Assembly: GCF_016718685.1 (NCBI RefSeq) | Contig: NZ_JADKCX010000140.1 | Span: 34,699 to 98,698, forward strand | Length of the DNA: 64,000 bases | Origin: Haliscomenobacter sp. | GTDB taxonomy: Bacteria > Bacteroidota > Bacteroidia > Chitinophagales > Saprospiraceae | Direction: 5' to 3' | In this document: positions 1 through 9,087 of the stretch, in pieces | Position numbering within the stretch: position 1 is the first letter of the stretch | Layout of the letters: the number at the start of each line of letters is the position of its first letter | Made by a program: the position numbers and the translations under genes | Notes under the pieces: model-generated | The model's database searches: none | Told to the model about the DNA's origin: nothing | What the model saw: only the letters and a program-made list of their open reading frames with translations

Positions 1-290
1 TCGTTGATCAGGTGGAAACTCTGGAAAATAAAACCAATCTCCAGGTTGCGGATGCGCGCCAGCTCTTTGTCTTTATAGCCTTTCAACTCGCGTTGATTGA
101 TTTCCACTGCGCCCTTGGATGGCTCGTCCAAAAGCCCAATGATGTTGAGCAGGGTACTTTTGCCACAACCAGAGGGTCCCATGATCGACACAAACTCTCC
201 TTGTTGGATGTCGACGTTAATGTTGTCCAGTGCGAGGGTTTCGATGGAACTGGTGCGGTAAACTTTTTCGATGCCGGATAACTTGATCAT
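1..290 (-). CDS. ABC transporter ATP-binding protein (MacB/LolD type), 3' part cut by window edge
   Basis: This is the nucleotide-binding subunit of an inner-membrane ABC transporter of the MacB/LolD group, which export or release lipids, lipoproteins, peptides or drugs. The visible 96 residues start MIKLSGIEKVYR and hold the Walker A motif GPSGCGKST and the Q-loop (FIFQSFHL). Signature and Walker B lie beyond the window. It follows the tolC-like and HlyD-like genes on the same strand, so the three probably form a tripartite exporter, with the permease expected just outside. The start ATG at 288-290 is the only good one. The 89 bases before it hold a palindrome, so it may be transcribed separately from tolC or attenuated. 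Confidence 0.85.
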   Translation of the reverse strand, partial: MIKLSGIEKVYRTSSIETLALDNINVDIQQGEFVSIMGPSGCGKSTLLNIIGLLDEPSKGAVEINQRELKGYKDKELARIRNLEIGFIFQSFHLIN

Positions 291-296
291 AAATTA

Positions 297-381
297 AGGG
301 TTTGGGGGTTCGGGGGTTCGTGAGTTCGAGGGTTCGGAAGACCAACCCCCGAACTCACGAACCCCCGAACCTTCGAACCCT
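297..381. repeat. GGGTTCG-unit palindrome between tolC and ABC ATPase
   Basis: Left arm about 297-337 and right arm about 342-381 are inverted copies made of repeated 7-8 base units of the type GGGTTCG. The right arm runs into the tolC stop codon. It would form a hairpin of roughly 35 base pairs. Same family at 44713-44803 and 56081-56217. A terminator or attenuator role is inferred from position only. Confidence 0.8.
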
Positions 382-1840
382 ACTCTATTTTTCGGTTTTG
401 TTCAAAATCATACAAAGTCAGCAAGCGCAACGTATAATACGCCCGCCAATAATCGCGCAGGGCCAGGATGTAGTCGCGTTTGGCGCGGTCCTTTTCCTGG
501 ATGGCGATGCTGAGGTCGGTGATGCTGAGGTCGCTCAACAAGAAGCGATCTTGCGCAATCTGAAAACGCTGAGCGGCAATTTCATCCGCCCGGGCGGTCA
601 GGTTCACCTGTTGTTGGAGCATGCCCATAAGGGTGACTTGGGTATACACCTCCTGCTCAAAACTCATTTTGTCCTGCTCCACGGTTTGCTGAGCCAGTTG
701 CAAGTTGGCTTTAGCGGTAGCGGTACGGGACTTGCTGCGCCCCCAATCCATAATCGGGATGGAAAACTCCAGTTCAATAAATTCCCTGTCCTGGGGTTTG
801 CGGTAAATGTCGAGCGGTTGGTTGCCTCGGTTGCTCAATCCAAAAGCTGCCGTCAAGGTCGCGTTGAAACCATTGTTGCTTTTGGCCTTTTCCAGATCGC
901 GCGAGGCTTCCAGCAAGCGGCGTTTGAAGGCAATGGCGTCGGCGCGATTGTTGAGGGCTTCCTGCCGGGCTTTGGCGGCATCAACCGGAAAAGCGGGGCC
1001 GGGCAGGGGGATAGCCAAATCCAGTTTCTCTTCGCCGCGGTATGACAAATGGGTTTTGAGTTGCAATTGCGCCACTTCGGCACCTTGTCTGGCACTGGCC
1101 AGGTCTTTTTGGGCATTGAGTACCCCCAACTGTAGTTGCAGCAGGTCGTTTTGGGAAATTTTTCCCAAGCTCAGTTTTTGCGTAGCAATTTTGTACAAGG
1201 TATCGCTGCTGACAAGGTTCGTTTCGGCAATGTTCAGGTTGACCTGGGCAATGAGCAGGTTGAAGTAGTACACCGTGGCATCCAGGGCAACTTGTTCCAG
1301 GCTTTCGAGGTACTGCTGCTGGCTTTCATTGTACTGGAGGGGTTCGGTTTGTTTGTCCCATTTCCAGAGATTGAATTGAGAAAGGGGCTGACTGATCCCG
1401 ATTGCCATGGGAATGCCATTGTACAAGGTGCTGTTTTGGATAAAATTGTCGAAACGCTGGAGTTGTTTTTGGGCAAAAACCGTTCCTCCCGTGCGGGTGA
1501 TCCGTTGACTCAAAGCCAGGTTTAGAGAAGAGTTGTTGAAAGAAACGGGCAAAAAGGCAATGTTGCCATCGGGCTGCGTCACTTCAACAAAAGAACGGGT
1601 AAAGCTGGGCAAGGTACCAGTCAAACTCAGTTGCGGCTTAAAATCGGAGGTAAAACTCCGCCAGCGCCAGTAAGCGGTTTCTTTTTGGGTGGCCGCTTGT
1701 TTGGCCGAGATCGACTGGCCGCGGGCCATTTCTACCGCTGCATCCAGGCGCAGGGCACGTGCAGGTGCCTGCGCCACGGATGAGCGATAGGCCATGAGCC
1801 AAAAAATAAGGAATAACAGTCGGGTGATGAATGGGCGCAT
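380..1840 (-). CDS. TolC-family outer-membrane efflux protein
   Basis: Outer-membrane channel of a tripartite exporter, forming a trimeric beta-barrel with a long periplasmic helical tunnel. The 486 residues have the family's usual length. An N-terminal signal peptide (about residues 1-23, ending SSVAQA) is followed by two long alpha-helical repeats with coiled-coil, Gln/Leu-rich character (TATAKANLQLAQQTVEQ near the C-terminal half). It starts 4 bases after the HlyD-like adaptor gene ends and precedes an ABC ATPase, so the three should be co-expressed and assemble together. No substrate can be read from the sequence. The stop codon sits at the edge of a GGGTTCG palindrome. Confidence 0.9.
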   Translation of the reverse strand: MRPFITRLLFLIFWLMAYRSSVAQAPARALRLDAAVEMARGQSISAKQAATQKETAYWRWRSFTSDFKPQLSLTGTLPSFTRSFVEVTQPDGNIAFLPVSFNNSSLNLALSQRITRTGGTVFAQKQLQRFDNFIQNSTLYNGIPMAIGISQPLSQFNLWKWDKQTEPLQYNESQQQYLESLEQVALDATVYYFNLLIAQVNLNIAETNLVSSDTLYKIATQKLSLGKISQNDLLQLQLGVLNAQKDLASARQGAEVAQLQLKTHLSYRGEEKLDLAIPLPGPAFPVDAAKARQEALNNRADAIAFKRRLLEASRDLEKAKSNNGFNATLTAAFGLSNRGNQPLDIYRKPQDREFIELEFSIPIMDWGRSKSRTATAKANLQLAQQTVEQDKMSFEQEVYTQVTLMGMLQQQVNLTARADEIAAQRFQIAQDRFLLSDLSITDLSIAIQEKDRAKRDYILALRDYWRAYYTLRLLTLYDFEQNRKIE

Positions 1841-1844
1841 GGGA

Positions 1845-3091
1845 TTACGGCTTCAAGGTGATTTCACGAAGGTGTTCAAAACGGCTCAGGTCGGTGACGA
1901 TGACTTTTTCACCAGGGCGAATGCCATTTTTGATTTCTACATAATCGAAATTGGAAAGGCCCACTTCGATTTCCCGGCGGCGGGCCAGGCCATTTTCGAG
2001 TACAAAGATGTTCTGGCGCTTTTTGCCGTTAAAAGCTGGGCCATTGGCTACCCTTACCGACTGTTTGGCGCGACTGGTGACCACAAAAATTTCCACCTTC
2101 ATGTTGGGGCGCAAGGCGGCGTTTTGGGCGTCGTCGAGTTGTACCGAAAACTGTACCACGTCGTTTTCTACCGAGGGTTTGATCTGGGTGATCATGCCGC
2201 GCAGGTCGGTTTCGTTGATGCGTACGATGACGGGCAGGCCAATTTGCACCTGTTCGGCATAGGTATCGAAGCCGATCCTTCGATGCGGAAGCTTTGCAAA
2301 TCAGCGATTTTGGCCAACATTTCGCCTTCGTTTACGGTAGTACCTACTTTGTCGTTGACCCAGGTGAGTACCCCCGGGCGGTCGGCTACGAGGTCGGCCA
2401 TCTTGAGTTTGTGTTGCAGTTCTTTAAGGCCATTTTCCTCAATGCGCACTTGCAATTCCGACTCGCGGATGTTGGTGTTTTTGGATTGGCGGTTATAGCG
2501 CACCTGGTTTTCGAGTTTGTCCTTTTCCAGTTCAGCAATTTTGAGGGTGTTTTCGGCACGACTGATGTCTTCCTGGGTGCGGCCACCAATTTTGTGTAAG
2601 CGGCGGGTATCTTCCAATTCGGTTTTTTGGCGATTGATGCTGAGTCCTTTGATCTGGTTGTCGAGATCGGCGTCAAGGGATTCTTTTTCGAGTTGGAACT
2701 TCAATTTTTCCACACTGTTGCGTTTGAGCTCCAGTTGGTCTTTCAGTTTGTCCAGTTCAATCAGCGACAATGATTTGTCGAGGATCAGGATTTGTTGCCC
2801 TGGACGTACTGCAGCGCCGGGACTGAGCAACACTTGTTTGACGCTGGCGCGGATGGGACTGGTCAGCACCTGCTCAAATGCGGGGATGACCTCGCCGCTG
2901 GCGGTAAGGGTGTTTTCTACGTTGCCCGTTTCGGCCACGGCCACCCGGACTTCCGATTGGCGTACCTGGGTGCGGAGCACTTGGTTGAGCAGGTAGTAAC
3001 TGGCTCCCAAAGCGAGAAGTACAATCAGCGCCACTCCCCAGCCTTTGAAGCGTTGTTTCCGGATGATTTCAGGTGCGAGTTCGCGATCCAT
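1845..3091 (-). CDS. HlyD/RND-type periplasmic adaptor protein, one frame break
   Basis: Membrane-fusion protein linking an inner-membrane transporter to the TolC-like channel. It has one N-terminal membrane anchor (residues about 16-36), a lipoyl-like half (ASGEVIPAFEQVLTSP), a long coiled-coil hairpin (about 110-220), then the second lipoyl/beta-barrel part and a C-terminal region (VFVLENGLARRREIEVGLSN-like). The frame breaks near 2262-2267: the upstream frame reads EGSAS and the other frame continues DTYAEQVQIGLPVIV. One missing base restores 415 residues, the normal length. First gene of the export operon. The rest of the protein is intact, so an assembly error is more likely than decay. 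Confidence 0.85.
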
Positions 3092-3351
3092 TTTTTAGCT
3101 CTTTTGTAAGAAGAAGGGCCAAAAGCTGTGCCAAAAATTAGTAATTGATTTCCAGGTAGTTGTGATTTTTATTTGGTTAAAAAAAGTGCGATTTCGCACA
3201 AGGGGGTGTGGGAATGCACTTGGGAAATAGGATTAGCCTTGAGATATTTTAAATTAAAAGTGTTTTTATTTTTTTAAAAAATACCGAAATTGCCAAGGGT
3301 AAGATTCAACAGTTCATTCAGGAATTACCACCAAGTCTAAATAAAAATGCC

Positions 3352-3597
3352 ATGAGTACTTATGAGATGATCCTTGAAGAAGGGATTGAAAAGGGGCGTA
3401 AGGAAGGACGTGAAGAAGGACGTGAAGAAACCCTTTTTCTAGCAACCCGTGAAATGCTTTTGAAAGATTTGGATTACAACCTCATCGCTCAGGTTTTGCA
3501 TGTAGAACTGGAATTCATTGAAAAAGTAAAAGAGGCTTTGTTGAAAAAGCAAGAAGGTTTTTTGGGGCAAGAAGATGACGCTCCTGATCTAAAATAA
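3352..3597 (+). pseudogene. C-terminal remnant of an Rpn/YhgA-like PD-(D/E)XK nuclease
   Basis: The 81 residues begin MSTYEMILEEGIEKGRKEG and continue with the charged EEGREE run and a helical tail. This is the characteristic C-terminus of Rpn-family recombination-promoting nucleases (often annotated as putative transposases). Coding-like sequence in the same frame (AKGKIQQFIQELPPSLNKNA) extends upstream of the ATG to about 3285, but the catalytic PD-(D/E)XK half is absent and the sequence further up is AT-rich without a readable gene. It is therefore best read as a decayed fragment. It could still be translated as a short helical peptide. Confidence 0.65.
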
Positions 3598-3622
3598 GAC
3601 ATCGTGAAACTCATCCACCCAA

Positions 3623-4078
3623 ATGCACCAACTCCTCAAAAAACTCAACTACAAGGATCAATCTCCAGTCCTTCTCCTCAATCTGCCGCCAGAGTTGGCA
3701 GACTTCGAAAAATACGTGCAAACGGTCACCGAAGTTGTCCATAGCCTGGATGAAGTGGAAAAGCCGCAGTTCGCCCTGTTTTTCGTGACCCAATTGCAGG
3801 AAATCGAGCACATAGCCCAAGCGCTACAGGGCCGTTTGGAGGGTGATGTCATCCTTTGGTTCGTTTACCCCAAAGGTACGTCCAAACGGTACAAATGCAA
3901 TTTTAACCGCGATACGGGTTGGGCCTCCTTGGGTAGTCTGCGGCTGGAAAGCGTACGCATGGTCGCCGTCAACGAAGATTGGAGTGCGTTGCGGATGCGT
4001 AGAGTGGAATACATCAAAGTGTTGACCCGCAAGTTTGGGACACTTTCAGAAGAAGGAAAAGAGAAGTTGAAGAGTTGA
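3623..4078 (+). CDS. Conserved Bacteroidota hypothetical protein
   Basis: The 151 residues contain no signal peptide or membrane segment, so it is probably cytoplasmic. No catalytic motif is recognised. A central stretch DVILWFVYPKGTSKRYKC followed by NRDTGWASLG and VRMVAVNEDWSALRMR looks like a conserved signature of a small Bacteroidota-wide protein family of unknown function, recalled rather than searched. It begins 25 bases after the nuclease remnant. Its last codons (KEKLKS, stop TGA) lie inside the left arm of the large GTTGAAAAG palindrome, so the C-terminal tail is partly repeat-derived. Confidence 0.6.
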   Translation: MHQLLKKLNYKDQSPVLLLNLPPELADFEKYVQTVTEVVHSLDEVEKPQFALFFVTQLQEIEHIAQALQGRLEGDVILWFVYPKGTSKRYKCNFNRDTGWASLGSLRLESVRMVAVNEDWSALRMRRVEYIKVLTRKFGTLSEEGKEKLKS

Positions 4079-4206
4079 AAAGTTTAGAGTTGAAAAGTAG
4101 GGTTACGCAACATTTGTGCTCTATTCTCGAAAAACTTCAATGTCAAAACACAAATCTTGCGTTGCCCTCTTTTCAACGCTTCAACTCTAAACGCTTCAAC
4201 TCTATT
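4062..4206. repeat. GTTGAAAAG-unit palindrome between convergent genes
   Basis: The left arm (about 4062-4120) is built of GTTGAAAAG/GTTTAGA units and the right arm (about 4160-4206) is its inverted counterpart (CTTCAACTCTAAACGCTTC). The loop region contains further complementary stretches (GGGTTACGCAACATTTGTG versus CACAAATCTTGCGTTGCCC). The element lies between a plus-strand and a minus-strand gene, and both stop codons fall in or at its arms. Bidirectional termination is a plausible role. Confidence 0.75.
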
Positions 4207-5510
4207 TATCTAGTCCAGGTGAACGCTTCAAAAATTCGTTGTACAACTGGATGTGGCGGCTATCAAGCGGCACTTGCCAACCATCGATAAACAAGTATTT
4301 GATTTGGCTTCTGGTTTCCAGTGCATCGCCAGTTGAGGCAAAAAGGGTGGCATTTTTGCCCACTTCCAAAGAACCCAACTTGTCGGCAACACCAAAAATT
4401 TCAGCGGGAATGATGGTGATGGCTTTGAGCGCCTGCTCTTTGCCCAAACCGTAAGCCGCAGCAAATCCGGCGTGAAACGGCAGGTTGCGCACGTTTTCGG
4501 TATCATCAGTGCGCAGGGCTACTTTTACCCCCGCTTTGTGCATCAGTCCAGCGTTGGCATAGGCCTTGTCATAACGGTCGGAAGAGCGGGTGGGCAGGGC
4601 AACTACAGGGCCAGTGATCACCGAAATTTTGGCTTTGGCCAGCTTGTCGGCCACTCTCCAGCCTTCGGCTACACCCCAGTAAAGACCACGTTGGTGATTT
4701 TTTTACTTTCTACCCATTTGATCGCATTTTCGATGTCCTCGGCGCGGTTGACCTCAATCATCAGCAGCATTTTTCCACGAACCACTGGTAACAGAGCCGC
4801 CATTTCTGGATTGTAAGGCACTTTCGTTTCGGCATTTTTGCTGGCAGCAGAGTCAATGCGAGCATAAAAGCGCGCTCCCTCCCAAATCTCATTGAGGCGG
4901 GTAACTGCTTTTTCCTGCTCCTTTTTGAGCTCTTCTTCCGAGCGCTGCGGGCCAAAGCCACGACCACCCCCCGTAGTTGGGAAGTTCATCACCATTCCTT
5001 TGAAGCCCGCAAACATCTGGTCGGGCGTATAGCCTACCAGGTTGATCAAGGATGCGGTGCCAGGAAAACGTCCGCCCGTAGGTGCTAGCAATGTACGGTC
5101 GTTACGCCATTTACCCGGGTCACGGGTATAGCAGTGGCATTGGGGTTTACGGCGGTAAGGGCTTCAATCTGCGGGGTGAGGTCGCCAAGTTCATCGGAGT
5201 CGTTGGTCACGTCAACTGATGATACTTCCACCAAACCCAATTGGGTGCCACCATCAATCAAACCTGGATAGAGCGTCAGCCCTTTGCAGTCAATTACCTG
5301 GGCGCCAGCGGGTACGGCGGCATTGGCTCCTAGTGCCGTGATTTTGCCATTCTGGATGACGAGTGTGCCTTGTACCAGACCTTTGGTAACGGTTTGGATG
5401 CTGGCGTTGGTCAGGGCAAAAGTCCCTGTGCCTTTAGTGGGTTTAGCCACCTGGCCGAAAATCGCTCCCCATCCAAAGACTAGAAGTATGATTAGAAATT
5501 TGATTTTCAT
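4202..5510 (-). CDS. Amidohydrolase-family protein lacking the HxH motif, two frame breaks
   Basis: Secreted member of the imidazolonepropionase-like amidohydrolase group (signal peptide MKIKFLIILLVFGWGAIFGQ). After the N-terminal beta domain, the segment that normally carries the metal-binding PG-x-ID-x-H-x-H reads YPGLIDGGTQLGLVEV, so both histidines are missing. The late aspartate region (LRTDDTENVRNLPFHAG) is kept. Frame breaks occur near 5092 (VTTV to LAPTGGRFPG) and near 4673 (VVFTG to VAEGWRVADK). One missing base at each restores 436 residues. It is the last of three tandem paralogues. It may be a non-catalytic partner of the middle gene, or have an altered site. Confidence 0.8.
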
Positions 5511-5519
5511 GTTTAAATT

Positions 5520-6926
5520 TTAATGGTTTCGGAGTTCGAGGTACAATTGCTCCATCGCCTCCTGAACCCCCCGCGTGTGTTTGCAATGCAACAGTTGTTC
5601 CATCGCTTCATCATGCATGACCAGTAAGCCACTGTGCTGGAAAGTGGTGGTAGCACGGATAGGGTCAACGTCCAGGCGCATGTCGTCGGGGTCGTTGGCG
5701 CGGTCAAAACGCAGTACCCCATCCACGATGGTGAAAACGGGTACACCGTAAACTGAAAGCGGGTGGCCATCAAAAATGGCTACATCACCATCTTTGCCTA
5801 TTTCTAGTGAGCCGATACGGTTTTCGACGCCCAGTTGTTTGGCGGGGTTGATGGTGATCAAGGCCAGGGCCTCATCGTCAGTCAATCCACCGTAGTATTG
5901 GGTTTTGGCCGCTTCATGGTAGAGGTGACGGATGTATCCCGCATCGTCGGAGTTAATCGAAGTAACGACGCCGTTTTTGGTCAAAATGGCCGCATTGTAG
6001 GCGGTAGAGTAATAGACCTCAAATTTGTAAGCCCACCAATCAGCAAACACCGAGGCAGAAGCACCAAAGGCCGCCAATTCGGGTGCTACTTTGAAGCCTT
6101 CGTTGACGTGTTGGAAGCAGATTTTTTTCACCCCAAAATCCTTACACACATTCATCAGCATCAGGATTTCGTCGGCGCGATAAGAGTGGCAGTGGATCAG
6201 GATTTTTCCATCGAGGATATCCGCGAGGGTTTCCAAGCGACGGTCGTATTTCGGAGGCAGTGCGGTCGGTTTGCTGGCTTTTTCAGCATTGTATTTTTTC
6301 CAGGCCTCACTGTAATTGCGTGCTTCGGAAAAAGATTTGCGGATTACAAACTCAACGCCCATACGGGTGCGTGGTACAATCCCCCGACCGATGCCGTGTA
6401 CCCTCGTAGGGTTTTCGCCCAGGGCAAACTTGATGGTACGTGGAGCACCCTCCATCGGGTACTCGTTGGGATTGAGCGTGCCATAGCGATGTTTGATGGT
6501 TTGACACTGGCCGCCAATGGCGTTGGCCGATCCGTGCATGGCGTGCGAGGCGGTCGTGCCTCCGGCCAATGCGCGATAAATCGAAATGTCCATCGGGTCA
6601 ATGGCGTCTCCAACCGCTACCTCCGCAGTTACGGGGTTGGTGGCTTCGTTGACGGCGTCGATGGCGATGTGCGAGTGGGCATCGATGATCCCCGGCATGA
6701 CGTATTTGCCAGTAGCGTCAATGGTTTTTACGCCAGCGGGAGCGCTCAGGCTTTTGCCAATTTTGGTGATCTTGCCATTTTCAATCAACACGTCGGAACC
6801 TTCCAGCGTTCCTTTGGTTACGGTCAGCACCGTGCCATTTTTGATCAGCAGGCTACCTTTGGAGGCTTGGGCATTGAGGCCAAGTACCAACAAGAGGCAG
6901 CAGGTTATGATGGTGATTTGCTTCAT
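5520..6926 (-). CDS. Metal-dependent amidohydrolase (imidazolonepropionase-like)
   Basis: Secreted amidohydrolase of 468 residues with signal peptide (MKQITIITCCLLLVLGLNAQ). It is the only one of the three tandem copies with a complete-looking metal site: IIDAHSHIAID (HxH), later histidines in LIHCHSY and CFQHVNEG, and an aspartate in INSDDAGY. These enzymes hydrolyse amide bonds in cyclic or peptide-like substrates, and the actual substrate cannot be told. It lies 9 bases upstream of the degenerate third copy and 33 bases downstream of the first, so an operon is very likely. A heterocomplex of active and inactive subunits is a reasonable inference. Confidence 0.9.
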   Translation of the reverse strand: MKQITIITCCLLLVLGLNAQASKGSLLIKNGTVLTVTKGTLEGSDVLIENGKITKIGKSLSAPAGVKTIDATGKYVMPGIIDAHSHIAIDAVNEATNPVTAEVAVGDAIDPMDISIYRALAGGTTASHAMHGSANAIGGQCQTIKHRYGTLNPNEYPMEGAPRTIKFALGENPTRVHGIGRGIVPRTRMGVEFVIRKSFSEARNYSEAWKKYNAEKASKPTALPPKYDRRLETLADILDGKILIHCHSYRADEILMLMNVCKDFGVKKICFQHVNEGFKVAPELAAFGASASVFADWWAYKFEVYYSTAYNAAILTKNGVVTSINSDDAGYIRHLYHEAAKTQYYGGLTDDEALALITINPAKQLGVENRIGSLEIGKDGDVAIFDGHPLSVYGVPVFTIVDGVLRFDRANDPDDMRLDVDPIRATTTFQHSGLLVMHDEAMEQLLHCKHTRGVQEAMEQLYLELRNH

Positions 6927-6959
6927 TTTTTTGTTTTTTGACTAACGATTCAGATTTGC

Positions 6960-8693
6960 TTAATCACGAGGCTCTTTGGAGCCCTCAATCGGGAACACCC
7001 CAAAATCACCTGCCTTAACTTTGCCAGAAAACTTAGTGCCATCAAAAGTGAGGTTGAAGTCCAACGCAAGCTCTTGGCCCATGTTTACGGTAGAGTTAAA
7101 AGTCAGGTCATTGCCTTTGAGTACCGGGCTGGAGAGCGATTGGGATTGGCCATCGGCACCCGTCCAGCTTCCGCCAATTTTACCACCATCATCGGTAAGC
7201 GTGATGGTGCCTTTGAACACTTGATCACCTGCATCGATCGTGTAGCTCCACTTGCCCAGAAATTTGCTCAAATCAGCAGGGGCAGCCCCTCTGCCCGCAG
7301 CTGCGGCACCAGGACGAGCAGCAGGTGCGGATGCCTCGTATTCGTACAAGGTTCCATCCACAAATACGTAACGCACTTCTGATTTTTCATCAAAATAGGA
7401 CTTCTTGGATACCACCAGGTTGGCAATCTTGCCTTTTTCTACCGTACCCATCGTTTGGGATACGCCGAACATGGCAGCAGGAGCGGTAGTCAGAGCGGCT
7501 AGCGCCTGGTCTTCTTTCAAACCAGCTTTGACCATCCGGCGCATGGCTTCACGGATATCGGCAGTTTTGGCATTGAGCGAAGAAAAGCCGAAGTTGATTC
7601 CCTTGCCCGCAAAAGTTGCAGCTTGGGTTTCGTACAACTTCATCTCATCGGCGCGGCGTTTTTCCAAACGTTCCAATTCAGGGTCTTTTGCTGCTGTAGA
7701 ATCTTTTTTCGCAGGCTCTTTTTTCTCCATTTTGGGCAAATCCAGCGATAGGATGACCGGGATATTCTGCGCTTTGAGTTGGTCTACCAAAGGCCAGGCT
7801 TGGCGCAATCCACCCAGGATCAGGGGGAATTTCAATTCCTGTTGCAAGGCCAGTACGCGGTAAATCGATTTGAGGTCAGGAGCCACAAAACAAACGGAGC
7901 GCTGTTTATCCAACACCGGATAAAAAGCTTGCAAGGAGCGGTCGCCAGCAGGACGGGCCATCCCAGCAGGGTTGGCTGCGTACATTTTTTCGTGTGCTTT
8001 GGCTTGTTCGGCTTGTTTGTACAATTCCCGAAATTTGGACATCACGGCAATCACGGTTTGAGGATAAACTCCTTGTGCGCCGACCAACTGGCTGATCATC
8101 GCGAAATTGTCCTTCACGACCATGTTGTCAGCAACACTGCCTCCCAAGGAAATGAGGGCGCTGCTGCCCGGTAGCATCCGACCGATTGGAGCAACATGGG
8201 CATTGGTAAAGCCTAGTTTGCGCAAATCCTCAATGGATTTTTCGCTGGGTTTGATCAGCTCACGAGCATTCTGCTCAGGCTGAATTCCCGCCAGGTCATT
8301 GGGTGGAGCACCAGGGTTAATGCCAGTAGGGCGTTGTCCTTGTCCACCACCACCACCGGGGCCGCCACCCGTAGCGGGGCGTACTTCGGGGCGTGGGATG
8401 CCCGCGTTGGAAAGGGCGTCGATGAATCCAGCATACACAAACATGGAGTCGGCTGGGATGATTTTAGCGTCGGCAGGAATGCTCACGTTTTGACCAGCAC
8501 TGTGAATCAGGCCATCTTTGACAATAACGGTACCATTCTGGATGGTTTGTCCCGGCTTGGTGACGATGGTCACGTTTTTGAGTGCATAGGTACGGGTGAT
8601 GGGCTTGAGCGCCTCTTCGCTGCTCTGAGCTAATCCTGTACTCAAACACCATATACACAACATGGCGGTAAAGGTTAGCGGTAGTCCTTTCAT
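6960..8693 (-). CDS. Degenerate amidohydrolase with C-terminal beta-rich domain
   Basis: First gene of the tandem set, 577 residues, with signal peptide (MKGLPLTFTAMLCIWCLSTGLAQ). The amidohydrolase core is recognisable (TYALKNVTIVTKPGQTIQNG; FGVSQTMGTVEKGKIANLVV) but the metal motif is replaced by YAGFIDALSNAGI and the late aspartate by FGFSSLNAK, so it should not bind the usual metals. A Gly/Pro-rich insertion (about residues 105-130) and a C-terminal domain of about 100 residues (from SKFLGKWSYTID), rich in beta-strand pattern, are extra. That domain may bind a ligand or partner. Upstream lies 394 bases of non-coding DNA shared with the divergent GH3 gene. Confidence 0.85.
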   Translation of the reverse strand: MKGLPLTFTAMLCIWCLSTGLAQSSEEALKPITRTYALKNVTIVTKPGQTIQNGTVIVKDGLIHSAGQNVSIPADAKIIPADSMFVYAGFIDALSNAGIPRPEVRPATGGGPGGGGGQGQRPTGINPGAPPNDLAGIQPEQNARELIKPSEKSIEDLRKLGFTNAHVAPIGRMLPGSSALISLGGSVADNMVVKDNFAMISQLVGAQGVYPQTVIAVMSKFRELYKQAEQAKAHEKMYAANPAGMARPAGDRSLQAFYPVLDKQRSVCFVAPDLKSIYRVLALQQELKFPLILGGLRQAWPLVDQLKAQNIPVILSLDLPKMEKKEPAKKDSTAAKDPELERLEKRRADEMKLYETQAATFAGKGINFGFSSLNAKTADIREAMRRMVKAGLKEDQALAALTTAPAAMFGVSQTMGTVEKGKIANLVVSKKSYFDEKSEVRYVFVDGTLYEYEASAPAARPGAAAAGRGAAPADLSKFLGKWSYTIDAGDQVFKGTITLTDDGGKIGGSWTGADGQSQSLSSPVLKGNDLTFNSTVNMGQELALDFNLTFDGTKFSGKVKAGDFGVFPIEGSKEPRD

Positions 8694-9087
8694 ACTCAGG
8701 TTTTACAAGGTTGAGAAAAAATAAGGAAGACAATAGACTCCTTTGAAGGCGTTATTTTAGGTAGAAAATTCGTTCCATTTTTACTTAAGCGACCAATGGC
8801 GCTAAAAATACCGCAAATGGTATAAAACAGAGATAGTAAGCTGGAGTTTTTTATGCTCCACGAAATGTTAAATTTCAATAAAATTGCTGGAAGAAGGTTG
8901 GAAGTTCTCAGGAAGCTTTATATTTAAGCCAGAGAGGTGTACCTAAAAATCATAATTCCCAAATTGCAACACCTGAAATAGAGCTTTTTACACCAAAAAA
9001 CTGATAGTTTCTAGCTGATCAGCTCATCCCATCGACGTATCAGAATGCTCTAATTGTACTGCATTATTCGCCAAATTTTACTTAGCC
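8694..9087. other. Divergent intergenic region, no gene seen
   Basis: This is 394 AT-rich bases between the divergently transcribed amidohydrolase operon and the GH3 gene. It must hold promoters for both, but no good TTTG-N20-TAnnTTTG match was found on either strand. The closest is TACCATTTG on the minus strand near 8810-8825, which has one base too many between TA and TTTG. No hairpin or credible small ORF stands out. Confidence 0.5.

Noticed and set aside
302..1045. Long plus-strand ORF opposite the tolC-like gene, and similar antisense ORFs in the window (for example 5835-6941, 9892-10578, 15270-16181)
   Set aside because: They lie opposite well-supported genes in the complementary frame and show no family features; their length reflects codon bias of the true gene.
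4062..4206. CRISPR-like array from repeated GTTGAAAAG units
   Set aside because: Units are 7-10 bases, not separated by uniform spacers, and arranged as two inverted arms; no cas genes are near.
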